Assembly (NCBI GenBank): GCA_020201295.1
Contig: JAIVHA010000148.1
Span: 1-9,039, forward strand
DNA from: Lysobacteraceae bacterium
Lineage (GTDB): Bacteria > Pseudomonadota > Gammaproteobacteria > DSM-19610
Length of the DNA stretch: 9,039 nt
Direction of reading: 5' to 3'
Program-made: the position numbers and the translations under genes
Notes under the pieces: generated by a model
Databases searched by the model: none
Told to the model about the DNA's origin: nothing
The model's input: only the letters and a program-made list of their open reading frames with translations
Shown: positions 1 to 6,394 of the stretch, in pieces
Layout of the letters: each line of letters opens with the position of its first letter
Numbering within the stretch: position 1 is the stretch's first letter

Positions 1-1431
1 CTGCAGGCGGTTGTGCAATTGCTCCTCACGCAGGCTGCCCGTGACTTGCAAGGTGGCGGCGAGCCGGCCCGGCCAGTCGGGGTACCAGGCGCCGGGGTTG
101 ATCCCGTCCGCTGCCAGCGTCAGGTCCCAGCCCGGTTCCGGCTGCCAGCGCAGCGCACCCTGACCGCGAACCGTCCCCTCCAGCAGGTCGAGCCGCAGCT
201 CGGCAAGGCGCATGCCTTCCTGGTCGCCCTCGCCTTCCAGGTGCAGGTCCAGCTCGCCCTGGTCCTCGACCTGCAGCCGGCCCGCCAATCGGTAGCGCCA
301 GGCCGCCGGGATGCCCGACCAGTCCAGCTCGCCGCGCGGGCTCAGGACCAGGGGAGACGCCGGCAGGGGCGGCCAGCGCAACTCCTGCCAGGCGAGGTGC
401 AGCTCACTGGAGCCGCCATATACCCCTTGCCCCCGCGCCTCCAGCACGCCACCCCCGTCCACCTGTTCCAGGCGCGCCTCTTCCAGCACCCAGCCATCGC
501 CGGTATCGCGACCCCGGGCTCGCAGCCGCAGGGGGTAGAGGTCCTCGGCGCCGGCATCGGTGGCCAGTTCCGCGCGCAGGCCGGCCTGGCGCAGGTCCCC
601 TTCGGCCTGCAGGTCCGCGGCCAGACGTAGCGACGGCGCGTCAGGGGAAAAGCGCTGCAGGGCCACTTCCGGCAACTGCAGGGCCAGGGACCAGCGCAGG
701 GCGCCAAGGGGTTCACGGACCTGCAGTTGCAGGTTCGCGGGCGCCGGCTCCAGCACCTGGTAGTCGAGCCGCAAATGGCGCCAGTCACCCGTCAGCCGGG
801 CCTTGCCCTGCAGGGGTTCCAGGGTGGCGATCCGGGCCGACCAGCGCAGGTCGAGGTCGGTTGGGGTATCCGTGCCGAGGCCGATGTCGCCGCTGACCTC
901 CAGGCGTCCCTGGGGCAGCACCAGTTCCAGCACGCCGAGCCGCAGGGTGTCCTCCTCCGACCGCGCCTCCAGGTGAATATGGTCGAGTTGCAGCAGGGGC
1001 TCGCCCATCCGCTCGACCGTCACCTCGCGAATGTCCAGGCTGCCGATGCGCACGCCCAGGGGCAGCTCGAGGCCCGGGGTGATGGCGCCGGCCTCCGCTT
1101 CCGGCGACCCGCCCCCGGGTCCCAGCTCCAGCGCCACACCCCGCACGCGCAGCTCGACGATATCCAGGGTGCCGCGCAACAGGGCCATGGGGCGCCAGTC
1201 GAGAGACAACTCCTCGACGGCATGGCGCTGGCCGTCGCGCGCATAACGAAACCCCGCCACCCGCAGCGGTCCCAGCCAGCGACCTTCCAGTTCCCGCACC
1301 TGCAAGTCACCGGGGACGTAGGTGCGCGCCACCTGCCAGGCCAGCTGCAGGCCGAGCGGAGTGGCCAGCAACAGGTAGATACCGCCGCAAAGCAGCAGCA
1401 GGAAGGTGAAGGCACGCCAGTGCCGGCGCAT
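1..1431 (-). CDS. tamB: TamB, inner-membrane-anchored translocation and assembly subunit (partial, C-terminus beyond left edge)
   Basis: The minus-strand frame stays open from the ATG at 1431 to the window edge, giving 477 codons of a protein that is about 1,250 residues in E. coli. It starts MRRHWRAF, then has one hydrophobic segment (about residues 8-24) that would anchor it in the inner membrane. Next comes the typical TamB N-terminal pattern (GDLQVRELEGRWLGPLRV, then LDWRPMALLRGTLDIVELRV), followed by repetitive beta-rich sequence with alternating hydrophobic residues, as expected for the long periplasmic beta-taco groove. The conserved C-terminal DUF490/TamB domain is not in view. Its ATG overlaps the tamA stop by one base (TGATG), which points to translational coupling. 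In known systems TamB partners the Omp85 protein TamA, spans the periplasm, and is implicated in outer-membrane protein assembly and phospholipid transport. Identification rests on the N-terminal pattern and on the tamA neighbour. Confidence 0.9.
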   Translation of the reverse strand, partial: MRRHWRAFTFLLLLCGGIYLLLATPLGLQLAWQVARTYVPGDLQVRELEGRWLGPLRVAGFRYARDGQRHAVEELSLDWRPMALLRGTLDIVELRVRGVALELGPGGGSPEAEAGAITPGLELPLGVRIGSLDIREVTVERMGEPLLQLDHIHLEARSEEDTLRLGVLELVLPQGRLEVSGDIGLGTDTPTDLDLRWSARIATLEPLQGKARLTGDWRHLRLDYQVLEPAPANLQLQVREPLGALRWSLALQLPEVALQRFSPDAPSLRLAADLQAEGDLRQAGLRAELATDAGAEDLYPLRLRARGRDTGDGWVLEEARLEQVDGGGVLEARGQGVYGGSSELHLAWQELRWPPLPASPLVLSPRGELDWSGIPAAWRYRLAGRLQVEDQGELDLHLEGEGDQEGMRLAELRLDLLEGTVRGQGALRWQPEPGWDLTLAADGINPGAWYPDWPGRLAATLQVTGSLREEQLHNRLQ

Positions 1432-3182
1432 CACAGGTCCGGCCCCAGGGTCAGGTGCAACCGCCAGGGGTTGCCGTCTTCGCTCAGGGCCGTGGCCAGG
1501 TCCACCCGCACCAGACCGATGGGGGTCTCCCAGCGCAGGCCTACCCCGGCGCCCTGTTTGAGAGATTCGTCCCAGCGGTCGAGGGCGTTGCCCGTGTCGA
1601 AGAACAGGGCCGCACGCCAGTTGCCGCGGATCTGCCGTTCCAGTTCCAGGCTGCCCACCACCAGGTAGCGGCCCCCGATCACCTCGCCGCTGGCGTCGCG
1701 CGGCCCGAGGCTGTTGTAGTCGTAGCCGCGCACACTCTGGTCGCCGCCGGCGAAGTAGCGGATGCTGGGCGGCAAGCGCTCGAAGTCGTCGGTGTAAATG
1801 CCGCCCAGGGTGCCGCGAGAGATGAGACGCAAGCCCTCGCCGAGGGGCACGATCAGCTTGGCGTCGGCCTGGCTCTGCACGAAGCTCACATCGGACAGCG
1901 CGCCCTCCTGCGCACCCTTGAGGTCGAGCTGCAGGCGCGCGCCGCGCGTCGCGATCAGGCGCTCGCGACCCCACACCCGCTGCATATTGATGCCAGGCAT
2001 GAGCAAGGCGGTGTTCTCGTCGGTGAGGCCGATGGTGAAATCTTCCTGCTGGAAGGTGAGGGACAGAACCCGCCGCCAGCGCTTCCACAGGACGCTGTGG
2101 CTGGCGCCCAGCACATACTTGGTGCTCTCCGCGTCGCGGATATCCTCGCGGCCATAGAGACTGTGGAATTCCAGGAAATCGGACTGGGGGCGGGCCAGGA
2201 GGGGGATGCGGTAGCGGCCGGTGACGGTTTCACGGATTTCCGACACCCGGTACTCGGCGCCCATCTGATGGCCGGAACGGTTGAGGCGCCGGTTCTCCCA
2301 GCCGAGGCGAAAACGAGCTCCCGTGTCGGTGCCATAGCCGATCCCGGCGGTGTACCTGTTGGGGCGGCGCGGTGTCAGCTCGACACTGACGGGGATACGC
2401 CGGTCTTCCACCTGGTCGCGCTCGGGCTGCACCTGCACCCGCGCGAAGTAGTCGCTGTCCTCCAGGCTGCGTTGCAAGTCCAGCAACTGGCGGGTGCTGT
2501 ACTCGGCCCCGGGCTCGAACCGTACATAGGCCTGCAGCAGCTCCTCCCTGAGGTCGCCACCCTGGAAGCTCACCGCCCCCAGTTCGTAGCGCGCACCCGT
2601 CTCCAGCACCAGCACGACTCGCGCGCGGTTGCGGTCCACGTCCACTTCCAGGCGATGCGTACTGTAACGGGCATCGAGGTAGCCCAGGCCCAGGGCCTGC
2701 TGCAACAGGTCGCGACGCGCCTCTTCATAGCGGCTGTGCAACAGGGGTTGCCCGCGGCTCAAGGGCAACGCAGCCAGGGCCGCCTGCAGGCGCGGATCCG
2801 TCTCGCCTGCGCCGCGCAGCTGGACATCGACCTCCTCCAGCTCCACCCGGGGACCGGGATCGATCACATAGCGGGCCAGCCAGCCGTCGCGCTGCCGGCT
2901 CAGCTCCGCCTGGACGCCAACCTGGTAATGACCAAAGGGCTCCAGGGCGGTTTGTATTTCCTCCGCCGCCTGCCCATGCAGGCGGCGTACGCGCAGGGGC
3001 GTCAGCCCCGGCTCCTGGCGTTGCCGCTCCATGCCCAGCAGGGCGCGCACATTGTCCAGCCGCTCGCCTTCCACGCCCTCAATCTGGACACGCAGGGTCG
3101 TCTCCTGCGCCACTGCGAGCAGCGGCAGCAGGCAGAGCGTTATCAACCATGTCCAGTGCCAGCGGCTCGGTATCTGTTTCAT
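1431..3182 (-). CDS. tamA: TamA, Omp85-family outer-membrane assembly protein
   Basis: The product is 583 residues, close to E. coli TamA (577). A signal peptide covers residues 1-25 with a likely cut at AVA|Q. Three POTRA-like modules follow (about 28-110, 112-196 and 198-270), then a beta-barrel from about 274 to the C-terminus. The Omp85 lid-loop motif VRGY is at 484-487, preceded by YFAGGDQS, and the last strands run FFDTGNAL (527-534) to LHLTLGPDL. It is predicted to sit in the outer membrane and work with TamB. I chose the ATG at 3182 because it starts directly with the signal peptide. An upstream GTG at 3242 would add 20 residues encoded by intergenic repeat DNA. No clear ribosome binding site precedes the ATG, and a TATACT box lies only 8 bases upstream, so a leaderless mRNA is possible. 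BamA is a less likely alternative: it has five POTRA domains and about 800 residues. Confidence 0.95.
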   Translation of the reverse strand: MKQIPSRWHWTWLITLCLLPLLAVAQETTLRVQIEGVEGERLDNVRALLGMERQRQEPGLTPLRVRRLHGQAAEEIQTALEPFGHYQVGVQAELSRQRDGWLARYVIDPGPRVELEEVDVQLRGAGETDPRLQAALAALPLSRGQPLLHSRYEEARRDLLQQALGLGYLDARYSTHRLEVDVDRNRARVVLVLETGARYELGAVSFQGGDLREELLQAYVRFEPGAEYSTRQLLDLQRSLEDSDYFARVQVQPERDQVEDRRIPVSVELTPRRPNRYTAGIGYGTDTGARFRLGWENRRLNRSGHQMGAEYRVSEIRETVTGRYRIPLLARPQSDFLEFHSLYGREDIRDAESTKYVLGASHSVLWKRWRRVLSLTFQQEDFTIGLTDENTALLMPGINMQRVWGRERLIATRGARLQLDLKGAQEGALSDVSFVQSQADAKLIVPLGEGLRLISRGTLGGIYTDDFERLPPSIRYFAGGDQSVRGYDYNSLGPRDASGEVIGGRYLVVGSLELERQIRGNWRAALFFDTGNALDRWDESLKQGAGVGLRWETPIGLVRVDLATALSEDGNPWRLHLTLGPDL

Positions 3183-3189
3183 ATTTGAG

Positions 3190-3217
3190 AGTATAAATGG
3201 CCATGGAAGCATGGAAA
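3190..3217 (-). promoter_or_regulatory. Candidate tamA promoter, possibly giving a leaderless mRNA
   Basis: On the minus strand, TTTCCA (3212-3217) and TATACT (3190-3195) are separated by 16 bases. The -10 box is a good sigma70 match and the -35 box is weak. Transcription would begin at about 3182-3184, on or next to the tamA ATG, which fits the missing Shine-Dalgarno sequence. The -35 lies inside a degenerate repeat copy. Confidence 0.35.
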
Positions 3218-3249
3218 GAAAAAGCATTGGCCACGGAAGCACACGGAAA
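3197..3249. repeat. Two degenerate tandem copies of a CCACGGAAGCACACGGAA-type repeat
   Basis: Copy 1 (3197-3217) reads ATGGCCATGGAAGCATGGAAA. Copy 2 (3226-3249) contains CCACGGAAGCACACGGAA. They align with two point differences and two small indels, at a period of about 30 bases. Copy 2 is also the left arm of the large inverted repeat described separately. This sequence resembles a dispersed intergenic repeat that I recall from many proteobacterial genomes, where its chance translations read like 'TEAHGNTR'. Confidence 0.6.
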
Positions 3250-3410
3250 AAATATTAGTTGTTCGTGATGCCACCGTAGGAGCGGCCTTTGGCCGCGAAC
3301 CAGCGGCTGGTGCACCACATCTGGTTCGCGGCCAAAGGCCGCTCCTACATGGGGCCCGGATAACCGCAACATATCTATTCCGTGTATTTCCGTGTGCTTC
3401 CGTGGCCAAT
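3226..3410. repeat. 185-bp nested inverted-repeat element between tamA and trmB
   Basis: The outer arms 3226-3249 and 3387-3410 are perfect 24-base inverted repeats (core CCACGGAAGCACACGGAA). Nested inside are perfect 27-base inverted arms (3277-3303 and 3322-3348), each itself a REP-like hairpin. On the right side the outer repeat has an extra ACACGGAA unit (about 3378-3386) before the ATAT. I see no target-site duplication outside the arms and no coding capacity. The element fills most of the divergent spacer and could fold into a long cruciform in DNA or a long stem in RNA. Confidence 0.75.
3277..3348. repeat. REP-like inverted pair (variant GCGGCC-TTT-GGCCGC)
   Basis: The left unit (3277-3303) begins GTAGGAGCGGCC and ends GGCCGCGAACCA, with a 6-bp stem (3282-3287 with 3291-3296) and a TTT loop. 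The right unit (3322-3348) is its exact reverse complement, and the spacer is 18 bases. This two-unit head-to-head layout is typical of REP/BIME elements mobilised by RAYT transposases. No RAYT gene lies in this window. Confidence 0.85.
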
Positions 3411-3433
3411 AGGGTTTTCCGGTCCAGCTCCGC

Positions 3434-3439
3434 TACAAT
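3434..3439 (+). promoter_or_regulatory. Candidate -10 box of the trmB promoter
   Basis: TACAAT is preceded by CGC, one base off an extended -10 (TGN). No convincing -35 is visible at normal spacing. Transcription would begin near 3446, giving a leader of about 25 bases to the GTG at 3471. That would exclude the in-frame ATG at 3438, which overlaps this box. Confidence 0.4.
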
Positions 3440-3470
3440 GCCGTCCCTCCCCCTGCCCCACGAGACCGCC

Positions 3471-4151
3471 GTGACCGACCAGCCGCACCGCCGCATCCGT
3501 TCCTTCGTCCGCCGCGAGGGCCGCCTGACCGCCGGCCAGCGCCGCGCCCTCGAGGTCCTGTGGCCACTATACGGCATCGCGGATGAGGATCCCCTCGAAC
3601 TGGATGGGGAATTCGGGCGCCAGGCGCCGCGCACCCTGGAGATCGGCTTCGGTAATGGTGACAGCCTGGCACAGATGGCGGAAGCGGCGCCGGAGGAGGA
3701 TTTCCTCGGCATCGAGGTACATCGCCCCGGCATCGGCCACCTGCTGCAGGAGATCGAGGCGCGCGGTCTGCGCAATGTGCGAGTGATGAACCGGGACGCG
3801 GTGGAGGTGCTGGAGCGGCAGATCCCCGCCGCCAGCCTGGACCGGGTACTGCTGTTCTTTCCCGATCCCTGGCACAAGAAGAAACACCACAAGCGGCGCA
3901 TCCTGCAGTCCCGCTTCATCGAACTGCTGGGCCGGGCGCTACGACCGGGCGGTCGCTTCCACATGGCCACCGACTGGCAGGACTACGCGGAACACATGCG
4001 GGCGGAGATGGAACAGGCCACCGATTTCCACAATGTCGCGGGGCCGGGCCGGTATGCGGAAAAACCCGCCTATCGCCCCACCACCAAGTTCGAGCGGCGC
4101 GGCCAGCGGCTGGGACACGGGGTGTGGGACCTGGTGTATGAACGGATTTGA
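3471..4151 (+). CDS. trmB: tRNA (guanine(46)-N7)-methyltransferase TrmB
   Basis: The enzyme transfers a methyl group from S-adenosylmethionine to N7 of G46 in the tRNA variable loop. From the GTG start the product is 226 residues (E. coli: 239). Visible family motifs are RRIRSF (7-12), the SAM-binding LEIGFGNG (56-63), DFLGIEVH (77-84), the signature PDPWHKKKHHK (131-141), GGRFHMATDW (160-169) and TKFERRG (205-211), ending GHGVWDLVYERI. All family blocks are present, so I infer an active enzyme. The start is uncertain. An ATG at 3438 would give 237 residues but overlaps the likely -10 box. A GTG at 3402 lies in repeat DNA. The GTG at 3471 gives VTDQPHRRIRSF, a length before RRIRSF that I recall for many homologues. 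The gene diverges from tamA and converges on the SulP gene, so it appears to be a single-gene unit. Confidence 0.96.
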   Translation: MTDQPHRRIRSFVRREGRLTAGQRRALEVLWPLYGIADEDPLELDGEFGRQAPRTLEIGFGNGDSLAQMAEAAPEEDFLGIEVHRPGIGHLLQEIEARGLRNVRVMNRDAVEVLERQIPAASLDRVLLFFPDPWHKKKHHKRRILQSRFIELLGRALRPGGRFHMATDWQDYAEHMRAEMEQATDFHNVAGPGRYAEKPAYRPTTKFERRGQRLGHGVWDLVYERI

Positions 4152-4168
4152 AAGGTGCGATGGGCCTT

Positions 4169-4186
4169 GTCGGGCTGAAGCCCGAC
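4169..4186. repeat. Short hairpin repeat GTCGGGC-TGAA-GCCCGAC
   Basis: A 7-bp perfect stem closes a TGAA tetraloop and is followed by CTACAGGG. This matches a common REP-type palindrome of gammaproteobacteria (the 'TGTAGGTCGGGC' family). It lies 17 bases after the trmB stop and may help end or stabilise the trmB transcript. There is no T-tract. Confidence 0.65.
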
Positions 4187-4191
4187 CTACA

Positions 4192-4225
4192 GGGCGGCAT
4201 GTCCTGTCCATGGGCCGTGCCGCCC
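4192..4225. repeat. Stem-loop in the trmB-sulP convergent spacer
   Basis: GGGCGGCA (4192-4199) pairs perfectly with TGCCGCCC (4218-4225) around an 18-base loop. It lies between the 4169-4186 hairpin and the REP-like pair, so the convergent spacer consists largely of palindromes. A termination role on either strand is possible but there is no poly-T tail. Confidence 0.4.
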
Positions 4226-4231
4226 AGGGTG

Positions 4232-4298
4232 TTCGCGGCCGAAGGCCGCTCCTACGGGCGCCTGCCACTCCCGCGTAGGAGCGGGCTCTGCCCGCGAA
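4232..4298. repeat. REP-like inverted pair of mixed variants
   Basis: The left unit (4232-4256, read on the minus strand) has stem GCGGCC with GGCCGC and a 3-base loop. The right unit (4274-4298) begins CGTAGGAGCGGGC and has stem GCGGGC (4281-4286) with GCCCGC (4290-4295) around TCT. The units face each other across 17 bases. The right unit ends 7 bases from the SulP stop codon. The pair may act as a bidirectional 3'-end stabiliser for the convergent trmB and SulP transcripts. Confidence 0.8.
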
Positions 4299-4305
4299 GG
4301 CGGCG

Positions 4306-6174
4306 CTAGGCCTTGGCCGGCTCCTCGTCGCCGGGTTCCTCCCCGCCTTCCTCGAGCTTCTCCTCTTCCTCGGCGGCGGCACGGGCGGCGGCGGTGAGCG
4401 CCTTGACGGCGGCCTCGTTGGGGTCGGAGAAACGGGCGCGCAGCGGGGAGTCGGCCGGCAGTTCGTCGCCCAGCAGGCGGCGCACGGCATTGATGGCCTC
4501 GGTGCGGGTACGGAAGAAGAAATCCAGGCCCAGGTGTTCCATGAATCCGCTCTCACGGAAGATATCCAGCACCTGCTTCTTGGCGCGGGCGAACATCAGG
4601 GTCACGCCGCCGGTATTGAGGCGATGGGTCAGGCCCTCGATCATCTCCATGCCGGAGGCATCGATCTCGTTGATGCCCTCGCAGTCGATGATCAGGTACT
4701 TGAGCCGTTCCTTGTCCGCCACATGGGACAGGATGCGGGTTTCGAAGTAACCGGAATTGGCAAAGTAGAGCGAACCGTCGAAACGCATGATGGACATGAC
4801 CTCGTCGGTGGGCAGGTTGTAGAGCGAGGCGGCGCGCAGGGTGCCATCCTCGTGCAGGGACAGCTCCACGAAGCGCGGCCGCATGGTGCGGTACAGGTAC
4901 AGGCCCAGGGACAGCAGCACGCCGACGATGATGGCCTGGTCCAGGTGCGGCGCAACCACCAGGGTCAGCACGAAGGTGATGATGGCCACCCAGCCGTCAT
5001 GGGGCTGGATCTTCATGGCATGGCGGATGGGGGCGATCTTCACCAGGTTGACCACCGCCATCATGATCACCGCCGCCAGGGTGGCCTGGGGCAGGTGGAA
5101 GAGCAGCGGGGTCAGGAACAGCAGGGTGATGGCCACCACGGCACCGGTGACCACGGCGGCGAAGCCGGTGCGCGCCCCGGCGGAGAAGTTCACCGCCGAG
5201 CGGGAGAAGGAGCCGGACACCGGGTAGCCCTGGAACAGGCCCGAGGCGATGTTACCGATGCCCTGGCCCACCAGCTCCTGGTTGGTATCCAGGCGCTGGC
5301 GGGTCTGGCCGGCCATGGCCTTGGCGATGGCGATGGCCTCCATGAAGCCGATCAGGCCGATGGTCACGGCCGAGGCCATCAACTGGCCGGTGACGGTCCA
5401 GCTGAACTCGGGGATGCTGAGACCGGGCAGGCCACTGGGCACCACGCCCACCACCGCGCCACCCGCCGCCTGGAAGCCGAGCAGCCAGGAGGCCAGCGTG
5501 GTGATCACCACCGCGGTCAGCACGCCGGGAACCTTCGGGGCGTATTTCTTCAGCAGGATCATGATGGCCAGGGCCACGATACCCATGATCAGGGTGAGCA
5601 GGTGGGTATTCTGGCTGGCTTCCACCAGCACCCTCCACACGGTTTCGTAATGATGCTCGGAACTCTCCACGCTGACCCCGAACATCTTGGAAAGCTGCGA
5701 GGTGGCGATGATGATGGCGGCGCCGTTGGTGAAGCCGACCACCACGGGATGGGACAGGAAGTCCACCAGCACGCCGAGGCGGAACAGGCCGAGCATGAGC
5801 TGGAAGCCCCCCACCATGATGGCCAGCAGGGCCGCGTACACCAGGTAGCCCTCCGGGTTGGCCGAGGCGATGGGCTGCAGGGCGGCGGCGGTCATGAGGG
5901 ATACCACCGCCACCGGGCCCGTGGCCAGCTGGCGCGAGGAGCCCAGGAAGGAGGCGATGATGACGGGGATGAAGGAGGCATACAGGCCCACGTAGGCGGG
6001 CAACCCGGCCAGCTGTGCATAGGCCATGGACTGGGGCACCAGCACCAGGGCCACGGTGATGCCCGCCAGCAGGTCGGCGCGCAAGGTCTCACCGCTGCGC
6101 AACTCCCCGATCCATTCCAGAAAGGGCACGAAACGACTCGGCCATTGCGCCACTATATCTCGCAGGTAATTCAT
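4306..6174 (-). CDS. SulP (SLC26) family anion transporter with STAS domain; sulfate or bicarbonate
   Basis: From the ATG at 6174 the product is 622 residues. A hydrophobic transport domain (about 30-430) opens with the SulP signature region GITVALVLVPQSMAYAQLAG, then ATGPVAVVSL (84-93) and ELVGQGIGNIASGLFQGYPV (300-319). A STAS domain follows (about 450-570) with DCEGINEIDASG (497-508). The tail after about 595 is Ala- and Glu-rich and strongly acidic. In the helix around FMEAIAIAKAMA the acidic residue is Glu279. From memory, proton-coupled SulP proteins have Glu there and the sodium-bicarbonate transporter BicA has Asp. The divergent neighbour is prk, so inorganic carbon uptake is an attractive role, but sequence alone does not settle the substrate. 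A GTG at 6186 would add four residues. I prefer the ATG, which has a weak GAGTGA ribosome site 8 bases upstream. Confidence 0.93.
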   Translation of the reverse strand: MNYLRDIVAQWPSRFVPFLEWIGELRSGETLRADLLAGITVALVLVPQSMAYAQLAGLPAYVGLYASFIPVIIASFLGSSRQLATGPVAVVSLMTAAALQPIASANPEGYLVYAALLAIMVGGFQLMLGLFRLGVLVDFLSHPVVVGFTNGAAIIIATSQLSKMFGVSVESSEHHYETVWRVLVEASQNTHLLTLIMGIVALAIMILLKKYAPKVPGVLTAVVITTLASWLLGFQAAGGAVVGVVPSGLPGLSIPEFSWTVTGQLMASAVTIGLIGFMEAIAIAKAMAGQTRQRLDTNQELVGQGIGNIASGLFQGYPVSGSFSRSAVNFSAGARTGFAAVVTGAVVAITLLFLTPLLFHLPQATLAAVIMMAVVNLVKIAPIRHAMKIQPHDGWVAIITFVLTLVVAPHLDQAIIVGVLLSLGLYLYRTMRPRFVELSLHEDGTLRAASLYNLPTDEVMSIMRFDGSLYFANSGYFETRILSHVADKERLKYLIIDCEGINEIDASGMEMIEGLTHRLNTGGVTLMFARAKKQVLDIFRESGFMEHLGLDFFFRTRTEAINAVRRLLGDELPADSPLRARFSDPNEAAVKALTAAARAAAEEEEKLEEGGEEPGDEEPAKA

Positions 6175-6236
6175 CTTATTGATCACTCGGGCAATTCGGG
6201 AGGCCCGGCCGGGGAGACCATGGCGTGAAACTGCAT

Positions 6237-6265
6237 ATCGTAGCGCGGCATGGTGGATTATTCCA
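6237..6265 (-). promoter_or_regulatory. Candidate promoter of the SulP gene
   Basis: On the minus strand, TGGAAT (6260-6265) and TACGAT (6237-6242) are 17 bases apart. The -10 is a fair match and the -35 weak (3 of 6). The predicted start near 6230 leaves a leader of about 55 bases. The -35 overlaps the dyad at 6253-6266. Confidence 0.3.
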
Positions 6266-6266
6266 C
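6253..6266. promoter_or_regulatory. Dyad GTGGA-TTAT-TCCAC, candidate operator in the SulP/prk divergent region
   Basis: A perfect 5-bp inverted repeat around a 4-base spacer lies between the two proposed divergent promoters. It covers the SulP -35 and sits just upstream of the prk -35. A second inverted repeat (ACTGCCG at 6265-6271 with CGGCAGT at 6285-6291) abuts it. The placement suits a regulator acting on both genes, such as the LysR-type CbbR known for Calvin-cycle operons, but no regulator gene is in view and the site is short. Confidence 0.25.
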
Positions 6267-6273
6267 TGCCGGG

Positions 6274-6302
6274 ATGAAGGCAAGCGGCAGTTGTGCTAGC
6301 AT
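6274..6302 (+). promoter_or_regulatory. Candidate prk promoter with extended -10
   Basis: TGC-TAGCAT (6294-6302) is an extended -10. ATGAAG (6274-6279) is a weak -35 at 17-base spacing. Transcription would begin near 6309, leaving a leader of about 86 bases before prk. A second AT-rich stretch (TATATT, 6376-6381) lies too close to the ribosome binding site to be a better candidate. Confidence 0.4.
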
Positions 6303-6394
6303 GCGCGCCTTTGCAGCCGGCACTTTTCTGCCCGGTGGCCGCGAGCCCGGCTCAAGCACGAATTCTGTATTTGTGTATATTTGAGGAGAAATCC

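Noticed and set aside
13..630. Plus-strand open frame opposite tamB
   Set aside because: It is the antisense register of tamB. The tamB frame is open throughout and gives the expected membrane anchor and beta-rich pattern.
1455..3188. Long open frame on the plus strand opposite tamA
   Set aside because: It is codon-for-codon antisense to a clear TamA and is rich in Gln, His and Ala with no recognisable domain. GC-rich codon bias explains it.
3277..3348. CRISPR-like repeats
   Set aside because: The repeated units are inverted pairs with internal palindromes, not direct repeats with regular unique spacers, and there are no cas genes.
3226..3410. Insertion sequence
   Set aside because: The inverted arms enclose only 137 bases, with no transposase frame and no visible target duplication.
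3402..3470. N-terminal extension of TrmB from the GTG at 3402 or the ATG at 3438
   Set aside because: The first starts inside repeat DNA and the second overlaps the best -10 box. Neither has a ribosome site. The 3438 start remains possible on length grounds.
3179..3970. Minus-strand open frame overlapping trmB and the repeats
   Set aside because: It runs antisense through conserved TrmB motifs and then translates intergenic repeats. It has no recognisable domain.
4534..6228. Long open frame on the plus strand opposite the SulP gene
   Set aside because: The translation is low-complexity His/Gly/Gln sequence mirroring the transporter codons, with no family match.
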